Assembly (NCBI GenBank): GCA_965221075.1 | Contig: OZ244865.1 | Coordinates: 1,178,001 to 1,242,000, forward strand | Direction of reading: 5' to 3' | Source: UBA2970 sp965221075 | GTDB taxonomy: Bacteria; Verrucomicrobiota; Verrucomicrobiia; Limisphaerales; AAA164-E04 | Length of the DNA stretch: 64,000 nt | In this document: positions 25,746-31,850 of the stretch, piece by piece | Numbering within the stretch: the stretch's first letter is position 1 | Layout: each line of letters begins with the position of its first letter | Notes under the pieces: generated by a model | Told to the model about the DNA's origin: nothing | The model's input: the letters and a program-made list of their open reading frames with translations, nothing else | The model's database searches: none | Position numbers and translations under genes: made by a program

Positions 25746-28562
25746 TCAGTAGATCAGGATGGCCGCGTCGCTGGCCAGCGCCACCATGGCCACCTGGGTC
25801 CATGCGGCCACCAGGACGGGATCCAGGGGTCGGGGGAGCTCCCCGGCAAGGCGCCGGGCGTCGCCGGGATCGCGGCGGTAGCTCTCCTTCATCCGACCGA
25901 GCAGCTCGAGGCAGGCCTCCTGCTGGGAGCCGCTCGGGGCCTGGCTGGAGACCAGGCGCATGAGCAGATCCAGCCGCCCGGCTTCGGTCTCCCTCTCCCG
26001 GAGCAGGCGCAGGGCCAGGGCCCGTCCCATCTCGAGCCGCTGGTCCTCGTTGAGAAGGCCCAGCGACTGCAGCGGGGTGCTGGTCCGGGAGCGGGCCACG
26101 CAGCTCGACTCCCGGCTGGGGGCGTCGAACAGGGTCATCATGGGATGGGGGCTGGTGCGCTTCCAGTAGGTGTAGAGGCTGCGGCGGTAGAGACGGGAGC
26201 CCTGGTCCGGCACGTAGCGCTTGGTGTTGCTGGCCGGGTGGGAGAGAGCCTGCCACATCCCCTCGGGCTGGGGAGGCCTGGTTCCGGCCCCTCCCATGCG
26301 GGAGTCGAGCAGGCCGCTGGCGTGGAGCCCCAGGTCGCGGAGCGTCTCGGCGTCGAGACGGAAGTGCGGTCCCCGGGCCAGGAGCCGGTTCTCGGGATCG
26401 TCGACCTCGGGGCGCCAGCGGGAGCTCTGGCGGAAGGTCCGGCTGCGGACCATCAGCCGGAGCATGTGGCGCAGGTCCCACCCGCTGTCGTGGAGCTCGG
26501 CCGCCAGCCAGTCCAGCAGTTCGGGATGGGTTGGCTGCCGGCCCTGCAGGCCGAAGTCCTCGGGGGTGCGCACCAGTCCCTGTCCGAAGGTGCGCTGCCA
26601 GATCCGGTTGACCAGGACCCGGGCCGCCAGGGGATGCTCCCGGGCGGTGAGCCAGCGGGCCAGCCCCAGCCGGTCGGCGGGAGCGCCCGGGGGCAGGGGG
26701 CCGAGGACGGAGGGCACCCCGGGCTCGAGGGGCTCCCCCTTGGGCAGGTCGTACTCGCCCCGCTCCAGCACCCGGGTGGAGCGGGGCTCGGGCAGCTGGC
26801 GGGCCACCAGGCTGGTGGTCAGCAGGGGGCTGGTCCAGGCCTCCTCCATGACCAGCTCCCGCGCCCGGCCCGAACCGGGCAGTCGGGCGAAGGGTCCGGC
26901 GGGGTCGGCGAGCAGGCGCAGCCTCAGGGAAGGGTCGCTCCCCAGGCCCTTGGCCCGGGCCACCTCGTCCCAGGGGGAGGAGATCCCCGCCTCCGCGTCC
27001 GGGCCCGAGAGCTGGAGCAGCACCCGGCTCGAGCCGGCCGGCAGCTCCAGGGGCAGGACCGCGGGGAAGGGGCCCCCCAGGGGGGAGAGGGCGAGCTCCT
27101 CCCCGTCCACCCGGACGCGCGCCGGGGCCTCCGAGACGAGGGAGAGCCAGAGGGCCTGCTCCCGGGGCGTCTCCACATCGAAGCCGATCCATATCCGCTC
27201 CCCCGGGCCGGGCAGGCTCCCGGCCTCCACCCGTCCGGGCAGCTCGGGGGCCGGCTGCCAGGTGGAGGGCGGATCCCCGCCCGGCGGAACCGGACGGCTG
27301 CGCTTCCAGCCGTCCGCCTTCCAGCCGGATCGGGCGGCGGCATGGCCCAGGAGCTCCTCTTCGCCGGCGGCCTGGTCCATGCCGGACCGCTCCAGGAGGA
27401 GGGAGCGCTCCTCCCGGAATTCCTCCCACCGCGACCACAGCGAGGGGCGCTCCGGGACCTGGACCACCGGGCCGTAGGAGTAGGCGTTGCCGTCGAGCGC
27501 TCCCTCGGCGGTGCTGTTGAAGAAGGCGGCGAGCCGGTAGTACTCCTGGTGGGTGATCGGATCGTACTTGTGGGTGTGGCAGCGGGCGCAGGCCAGGGTC
27601 ATGCCCAGGAAGACGGTGCCGAAGTTCTCGGTCCGGTCGAAGGTGTTCTTGGCCTGGAACTCCATCGGGATGGCCCCTCCCTCGGAGGTGGTGGGGTTCA
27701 TCCGCACGTAGCCGGTGGCCAGCTGCTGCCGCAGGGAGGGATCGGGCAGCAGGTCCCCGGCCAGCTGCCAGGCGACGAAGTCGTCCAGGGGCAGGTTGCG
27801 GTTGAAGGCCTCCACCACCCAGTCGCGGTAGGGGTAGATCCCCCGCCGGTTGTCGAGGTGCAGCCCGTGGGTGTCCCCGTAGCGGACCGCGTCGAGCCAG
27901 TAGCGGGCCTGGTGCTCCCCGAAGCTGGGCGAGGCCAGGAGGAACTCGATCCAGCGCTCCCAGGCCTGCGGCGAGCCGTCCCGCAGGAAGGCCTCGAGAC
28001 GGACGGGATCGGGCGGCAGGCCGGTGAGGACCAGCGAGGACCGGCGGGCCAGGATCTCGCGGGAGGCCTCGGGAGCGAAGCCGGCGCCGGCCCGGGCCAG
28101 GGCCCGGCCGACGAAGGCGTCGACGGGACTGTCGCCCAAGTCCACGGAGGGGAGGGGGGGGCGCTGCGGAGGGACGAAGGCCCAGTGCCGCTCGTACTCC
28201 CCTCCCTGGCGCACCCACCGGGCCAGGATCTCGCGCTCCCGCGGGGCCAGCTGCTTCTCCGCGTCCCGGGGCGGCATCGGATCCTCGGGATGGAAGAGCC
28301 GGGCCAGGATCTCGCTCCGTTCGGGCCGGCCGGGATCGATGGCCCGGTAGCCGCCCCTGTCGGCGGTGGCCGCCTCACGGGAGTCCAGCCGCAGGAAGCC
28401 CTCCTTGCGGGTGTCGGGCCCGTGGCAGACGAAGCACTTGTCGGAGAGGATGGGGAGGATGTCCCGGGAGAAGCTCGGGGGCGGCCCGCTCTCCTGGGCC
28501 GCGGCCCACAGGGCAGGCAGGGCCAGGGCGAGGGCCGCCGTCCTTTTGGTCGCTGATCCCAT
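25746..28562 (-). CDS. PSCyt1-DUF1549-DUF1553 cytochrome protein
   Basis: This exported protein has 938 residues from ATG 28562, with a signal peptide (RTAALALALPALWAAAQ). The PSCyt1 cytochrome domain carries a CFVCH heme motif at about residues 43-47. DUF1549 follows, with YWLDAVRYGDTHGLHLDN and a second CxxCH-type motif (CARCHTHKYDPITHQEYY). The C-terminal DUF1553 domain contains LVNRIWQRTFGQGLVRTPEDFGLQG and TPLQSLGLLNEDQ. The middle holds a beta-sandwich insert (VDGEELALSPLGG). A longer reading frame extends upstream into the tRNA-Gln gene on the same strand, so I reject that start. It is followed after 11 bp by its usual DUF1501 partner. The function is unknown. Confidence 0.92.
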   Translation of the reverse strand: MGSATKRTAALALALPALWAAAQESGPPPSFSRDILPILSDKCFVCHGPDTRKEGFLRLDSREAATADRGGYRAIDPGRPERSEILARLFHPEDPMPPRDAEKQLAPREREILARWVRQGGEYERHWAFVPPQRPPLPSVDLGDSPVDAFVGRALARAGAGFAPEASREILARRSSLVLTGLPPDPVRLEAFLRDGSPQAWERWIEFLLASPSFGEHQARYWLDAVRYGDTHGLHLDNRRGIYPYRDWVVEAFNRNLPLDDFVAWQLAGDLLPDPSLRQQLATGYVRMNPTTSEGGAIPMEFQAKNTFDRTENFGTVFLGMTLACARCHTHKYDPITHQEYYRLAAFFNSTAEGALDGNAYSYGPVVQVPERPSLWSRWEEFREERSLLLERSGMDQAAGEEELLGHAAARSGWKADGWKRSRPVPPGGDPPSTWQPAPELPGRVEAGSLPGPGERIWIGFDVETPREQALWLSLVSEAPARVRVDGEELALSPLGGPFPAVLPLELPAGSSRVLLQLSGPDAEAGISSPWDEVARAKGLGSDPSLRLRLLADPAGPFARLPGSGRARELVMEEAWTSPLLTTSLVARQLPEPRSTRVLERGEYDLPKGEPLEPGVPSVLGPLPPGAPADRLGLARWLTAREHPLAARVLVNRIWQRTFGQGLVRTPEDFGLQGRQPTHPELLDWLAAELHDSGWDLRHMLRLMVRSRTFRQSSRWRPEVDDPENRLLARGPHFRLDAETLRDLGLHASGLLDSRMGGAGTRPPQPEGMWQALSHPASNTKRYVPDQGSRLYRRSLYTYWKRTSPHPMMTLFDAPSRESSCVARSRTSTPLQSLGLLNEDQRLEMGRALALRLLRERETEAGRLDLLMRLVSSQAPSGSQQEACLELLGRMKESYRRDPGDARRLAGELPRPLDPVLVAAWTQVAMVALASDAAILIY

Positions 28563-28620
28563 GGGCGAGGCCGCGATTCTGCCCATCCGCGGGCCGGGGC
28601 GGGAAGGAAAAACCGGCCTC

Positions 28621-28694
28621 TGGCTGTCCGGCATGGATTCGAACCATGACCAAGGCCTCCAAAGGGCCTTGTGCTACCGTTACACCACCGGACA
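28621..28694 (-). tRNA. tRNA-Gln (TTG)
   Basis: Read on the minus strand, the acceptor arms TGTCCGG (5') and CCGGACA (3') pair perfectly. The D-arm has GTAACGGTAGC and the anticodon loop is CTTTGGA, giving anticodon TTG for glutamine (CAA). The T-loop is TTCGAAT, followed by discriminator G and an encoded CCA end. It lies between the Gfo/Idh-type gene and the PSCyt1 gene, all on one strand. Confidence 0.96.
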
Positions 28695-28708
28695 GGGCGG
28701 TCCCCAGA

Positions 28709-29767
28709 CTAGGCGGTCTCCCCTTCGCGGCAATCCAATTCCGGCGCGGGCGGTATCGATCGGGCGATCTCCAGGGCCAGGTCCAGGGCCCTGCCGGCCG
28801 ACTCGCCTCCCACCACCGGGGCCCCGCTCCGCCGCACGCAGGACAGGAAGCTCTCCAGCTCGAGCCTCAGCGGCTCCTCCCTGCGGATGGGGACCGGCTC
28901 CCGGACGATGCGCCGGCCGGCGAAGGAGCCCGCCGAGCGGGCCGTCCGTCCCAGCAGGCCCGAGAGCCTCTCCCGCAGGGACGCCTTCCCGGGCCCCTCC
29001 TGCGCCAGCCGGCAGATGTGGCCCTCCTGCCTGAGGTAGTCGAGGGAGACGTAGGCGGGGGCGGGCGCCGAGCTGAAGACCCGGATCTTCCTCATCCTCT
29101 CCAGGCTCACCCTGCTGGCGGTCAGGTTGGCGATGCATCCGTTGGCGAAGCGGATGCGGGCGTTGGCGATGTCCTCGCTCCGGCTGAGCACCGCGATCCC
29201 GGTGCCCTCCACCGAGACCGGACGGGAGTCGACGAAGGCCAGCACGATGTCGATGTCGTGGATCATCAGATCCAGGATCACCCCGATGTCGGTGCTTCTC
29301 CGGGGAAAGGGGGAGAGCCGGTGGACCTCGATGAAGCGGGGCCGTCCCGCCACCCGCCTCAGGGTGCGGAAGACCGGGTTGAACCTCTCCACATGGCCGA
29401 CCTGGAGCACCCGGCCCCTCTCCCGGGCCAGCCGGGTGAGCTCTCCGGCCTCGCGCGGGGTGCGCGCGATGGGCTTCTCCACCAGCAGGTGCTGCCCCGC
29501 GGCCAGGAGCCTCGAGGCCAGCTCGAAGTGGGTAGCGGTGGGAGTGGCGACGCTCAGGGCGTCGGTGCGGGCCGCCAGCTCCTCCAGGGAGTCCAGGGCC
29601 GGAACCCCCAGGGGGGCGGCCACCCGGCGGCAGGCCTCCAGGTCGATGTCGTGGAGGCCGGCCAGCTCGAGGCCCGGATCGGCGGCCGCCAGCCGGGAGT
29701 AGATCCGGGCGTGCTGGCGGCCCAGGGCCCCCGTTCCCACGACCCCCACCCGGAGCGGACTGGCCAT
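28709..29767 (-). CDS. Gfo/Idh/MocA-family NAD(P)-dependent oxidoreductase
   Basis: This 352-residue cytoplasmic oxidoreductase begins with a Rossmann nucleotide-binding motif (RVGVVGTGALGRQHARIY) and has the family's EKPIA motif (LLVEKPIARTPREAGEL). The substrate-domain segment is VGHVERFNPVFRTL and STDIGVILDLMIHDIDIVLAF. That last pattern resembles the branch found near lipid A genes, which oxidises UDP-GlcNAc at C3 (GnnA-like), but no lipid A genes are in the window. The substrate remains open. The start is ATG 29767, 15 bp after the S18 stop on the same strand, so it may be co-transcribed with the ribosomal protein genes. Confidence 0.85.
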   Translation of the reverse strand: MASPLRVGVVGTGALGRQHARIYSRLAAADPGLELAGLHDIDLEACRRVAAPLGVPALDSLEELAARTDALSVATPTATHFELASRLLAAGQHLLVEKPIARTPREAGELTRLARERGRVLQVGHVERFNPVFRTLRRVAGRPRFIEVHRLSPFPRRSTDIGVILDLMIHDIDIVLAFVDSRPVSVEGTGIAVLSRSEDIANARIRFANGCIANLTASRVSLERMRKIRVFSSAPAPAYVSLDYLRQEGHICRLAQEGPGKASLRERLSGLLGRTARSAGSFAGRRIVREPVPIRREEPLRLELESFLSCVRRSGAPVVGGESAGRALDLALEIARSIPPAPELDCREGETA

Positions 29768-29782
29768 GGAGGGCCCTGGGAG

Positions 29783-30037
29783 CTAGCGCATCAGGAGCAT
29801 CTGCCGCGCCTGCTTGACGGCCCGGGTCAGCTGCCGCTGGTAGCGGGCCGGCAGATGGGTGTACTTGCGGGGCAGCAGCCGTCCCTGATCGGTGACGAAG
29901 CGCTGCAGGAGGTCGACGTTGCGGTAGTCGAGCTGGTCGATGGTGAAGTCTATCTTGGCCCTGGCCCTCGGCAGGCGCGAGGGGTAGCGGCCCGGCTCGC
30001 TGCGGCGCTTCTTGTCCTTGCCTCTCTTCCTGAGCAT
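29783..30037 (-). CDS. rpsR: 30S ribosomal protein S18, cysteine-free form
   Basis: This 84-residue ribosomal protein carries the S18 core KIDFTIDQLDYRNVDLLQRFVTDQGRLLPRKYTHLPARYQRQLTRAVKQARQMLL (split here for description: start KIDFT, middle LLQRFVTDQGRLLPR, end AVKQARQM). It contains no cysteine at all, so it belongs to the zinc-free (C-minus) class. A strong ribosome-binding site (GGAGGGAG) lies directly before ATG 30037, partly within the 10-bp gap after the L33 stop. The order DksA-like, L33, S18 on one strand suggests a small operon. Confidence 0.95.
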   Translation of the reverse strand: MLRKRGKDKKRRSEPGRYPSRLPRARAKIDFTIDQLDYRNVDLLQRFVTDQGRLLPRKYTHLPARYQRQLTRAVKQARQMLLMR

Positions 30038-30047
30038 CTCCCTCCAG

Positions 30048-30215
30048 CTACTTGATCTCCCGGTGAAGGGTGTGCCTTCTCAGGAAGGGGTTGTACTTCT
30101 TCTTCTCGACCTTCTCGGTCTGGAGCTTCTTGTTGCGCGAGGTCATGTAGCGGGAGGGAGGCGCTCCCTCCGCCCTGGCCTCGGTGCACTCGATGGTGAC
30201 GATCTCGCGTGGCAT
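30048..30215 (-). CDS. rpmG: 50S ribosomal protein L33, zinc-free form
   Basis: This is a 55-residue protein. It starts MPREIVTIECTE, continues with SRYMTSRNKKLQTEKVEKKKY and ends NPFLRRHTLHREIK, the typical L33 pattern. Only one cysteine is present; the two CxxC pairs of the zinc-binding form are missing, so this is the C-minus type. ATG 30215 lies 15 bp after the DksA-like stop and the TAG at 30048-30050 is 10 bp before rpsR. The gene is short and easily overlooked. Confidence 0.93.
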   Translation of the reverse strand: MPREIVTIECTEARAEGAPPSRYMTSRNKKLQTEKVEKKKYNPFLRRHTLHREIK

Positions 30216-30230
30216 GGCCCCGTGCCCCCC

Positions 30231-30887
30231 CTACCGGGTGGTCTGCTTCTTCTCCGACTCGGGCTCGCTGAGCATCTCGGAGGCGGCCTCCCGGTTGGCG
30301 CTCTTGATCGAGCCCAGGGTCCCCAGCCGCCGCTGCCGCAGGACGCCCTCCCTCTCCATCTGCTCCTGGGCGTCCTTGGTGAAGCGGGTCCAGGGGATGG
30401 CCTCGAGGCGGGTCTTGGGAATCGGCTTGCCGGTCAGCTCGCACACCCCGTAGGTCCCGTTCTCGATCCGCTTGAGCGCCTCGTTGATCTCGTTGAGGGC
30501 GTCCTGATCGCTGGAGAGCAGGCTCAGGGCGAAGTCCCGGTCGAAGTTGTCGGTGCCGGAGTCGGCCAGGTGGAGGCTGTAGCTGGGCATGTGCTCGGCC
30601 GACTCCCTCGCCAGCCCGTTCATCTGGGCGACCAGCCGGTCGTGGAGCTTGACCAGGGTCAGGTAGAACTTCTCCCACTCGGCCTTCACCCCCACCGCCT
30701 GGTAGGCCGACGGCTTCTCCTTCCGGCTCCCGGGCTCCCCCTGCCCGCCGCCGGCCGGATCGGAGGGCTCGAGGCCCAGGATGGCGGCGGTGGTGGCCGC
30801 CGGGGCCAGTCCCTCCTCCCGGGCCGCCGACTTCCTGGCCCGGGGCCTGCCGCCCGGCTTCCTGGTGTTCGCCTTCCTGGTCGTCAC
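30231..30887 (-). CDS. DksA/TraR-family transcription factor with degenerate zinc finger
   Basis: This 218-residue protein of the DksA/TraR family would bind the RNA polymerase secondary channel. It has a basic N-terminal tail (TTRKANTRKPGGRPRARKS), a coiled-coil region and the C-terminal globular motif GTYGVCELTGKPIPKTRLEAIPW. The canonical four zinc cysteines read Cys, Thr, Thr, Ala here (CELT, then FTKDA), so zinc binding looks lost. Pseudomonas DksA2, which works without zinc, also keeps a single cysteine. I chose GTG 30887, which has AGGA about 7 nt upstream and overlaps the stop of a seven-residue leader frame (30884-30907). Zinc-free L33 and S18 genes follow. Confidence 0.85.
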   Translation of the reverse strand: MTTRKANTRKPGGRPRARKSAAREEGLAPAATTAAILGLEPSDPAGGGQGEPGSRKEKPSAYQAVGVKAEWEKFYLTLVKLHDRLVAQMNGLARESAEHMPSYSLHLADSGTDNFDRDFALSLLSSDQDALNEINEALKRIENGTYGVCELTGKPIPKTRLEAIPWTRFTKDAQEQMEREGVLRQRRLGTLGSIKSANREAASEMLSEPESEKKQTTR

Positions 30888-30907
30888 TTCAGTCCTGGGA
30901 TCCGCAT
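30884..30907 (-). other. Possible leader peptide minigene (MRIPGLK) before the DksA-like gene
   Basis: An ATG at 30907 preceded by GGAGGAG opens a seven-codon frame, MRIPGLK, whose TGA overlaps the GTG of the DksA-like gene (GTGA). Its ribosome-binding site is stronger than that of the main gene. It could couple translation or be fortuitous; no regulatory residues such as runs of one amino acid are present. Confidence 0.35.
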
Positions 30908-30940
30908 GGCTCCTCCGCTCCGGGGAGCCGGAGGCGGCGC

Positions 30941-30969
30941 ATTGTAGGCAAGGGCGGGTCCGTTGCCAC
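30941..30969 (-). promoter_or_regulatory. Sigma70-like promoter for the DksA-like/rpmG/rpsR genes
   Basis: On the minus strand, GTGGCA (-35), a 17-nt spacer and TACAAT (-10, five of six consensus bases) lie about 50 nt upstream of the DksA-like start. The predicted leader contains a hairpin, CTCCGG-CTCC-CCGGAG (30918-30933), and the minigene. No Zur-type dyad is visible nearby. Confidence 0.5.
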
Positions 30970-30989
30970 AAAAAAAGCGGAGCGGAAGA

Positions 30990-31808
30990 TCACGGGGAAC
31001 TGACCAGGGCGTAGACGTCGTGGTTGTGGATGCTCTCCTGGTTCTCCGCCTCGACGCGGTACCAGCCGATGCGCGGATCGTCCCTGAGGCGCCCGGCCAC
31101 GTTGCGGACCAGATCCTCGGCGAAGGCCGGCGACCGGTAGGCCTTCTCGGTGACGTGCTTCTCGTCGCTGCGCTTGAGCAGGGCGTAGAGGGGGGTGCTG
31201 GCCGAGGACTCCACCATCTCCACCAGGGATCCGATCCCCACCGGCTCGAGGCAGCGCACCTGGACCGCGACCCGGCTCCGCTGGTTGTGGGCCCCGTCGC
31301 TGCTGATGGCCTTGGAGCAGGGGCAGAGGGTCTGGACCGGGACCCTGACCTGCAGGGTGGTCCTCGAGCCGCCGCCCTCGCGCTCGGCCCGGAAGCGGAC
31401 CTCGTAGTTCATCAGGCTGGCAAGGCCCGATACCGGCGCCTTCCTGGAGAGGAAGAAGGGGCACTGGACGTCCAGGTAGACCCTCTCGGCCTTGAGCCGG
31501 AGCTGCAGGTCCTCGACCAGGGGATCGAGGACGCCGGGGCCCACCTCCAGGGGCTTCCGCTGGAGCGACTCGACGAAGCGGCTCATGTGGGTGCCTCGGG
31601 CCCCGGCCGGCAGGCTCACGTAGACGGCCACCCGGGCCACGGTGTCCTGGGGGGCCTCCTCGGGATCCAGGAGCCGGACGGGCATCTCCAGGTTCCGGAT
31701 GCCCACCTTCTCGATGGGGATCCCCCGGTCGTCCCCCTGCTCCTGAACGTCGGGCAGGCAGGAGGGGAGGGGCGCCGTCCGCGTCCGTTCCTCTGAGAGC
31801 TGCAACAT
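30990..31808 (-). CDS. folE2: GTP cyclohydrolase FolE2 (type IB)
   Basis: This enzyme converts GTP to 7,8-dihydroneopterin triphosphate, the first step to folate and related pterins. The 272 residues show the FolE2 signatures: PAGARGTHMSRFVE, VQCPFFLSRKAPVSGL, QTLCPCSKAISS with the active-site cysteine, and GAHNQRSRVAVQ. FolE2 is the form that does not need zinc, unlike FolE. A good ribosome-binding site (GGAGG) precedes ATG 31808. The helicase gene ends 42 bp upstream on the same strand, and the DksA-like gene begins about 100 bp downstream. A seven-T run after the stop has no clear stem before it. Confidence 0.93.
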   Translation of the reverse strand: MLQLSEERTRTAPLPSCLPDVQEQGDDRGIPIEKVGIRNLEMPVRLLDPEEAPQDTVARVAVYVSLPAGARGTHMSRFVESLQRKPLEVGPGVLDPLVEDLQLRLKAERVYLDVQCPFFLSRKAPVSGLASLMNYEVRFRAEREGGGSRTTLQVRVPVQTLCPCSKAISSDGAHNQRSRVAVQVRCLEPVGIGSLVEMVESSASTPLYALLKRSDEKHVTEKAYRSPAFAEDLVRNVAGRLRDDPRIGWYRVEAENQESIHNHDVYALVSSP

Positions 31809-31850
31809 GGACCTCCAGCCTAATGGCGGAGCGGGCCGGATCAAACCGAT

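Noticed and set aside
28563..28634. Longer start for the PSCyt1/DUF1553 protein
   Set aside because: The extension would run into the 3' end of the tRNA-Gln gene on the same strand and would put a non-signal sequence before the clear signal peptide.
30970..30989. Seven-T run after folE2 as a terminator
   Set aside because: The preceding CCGCTCCGCT is a direct, not inverted, repeat, so no hairpin forms.
31809..31850. Zur box upstream of folE2
   Set aside because: Searched by eye for an AT-rich or TGATAATCATTATCA-like dyad; none is visible there or before the DksA-like gene.
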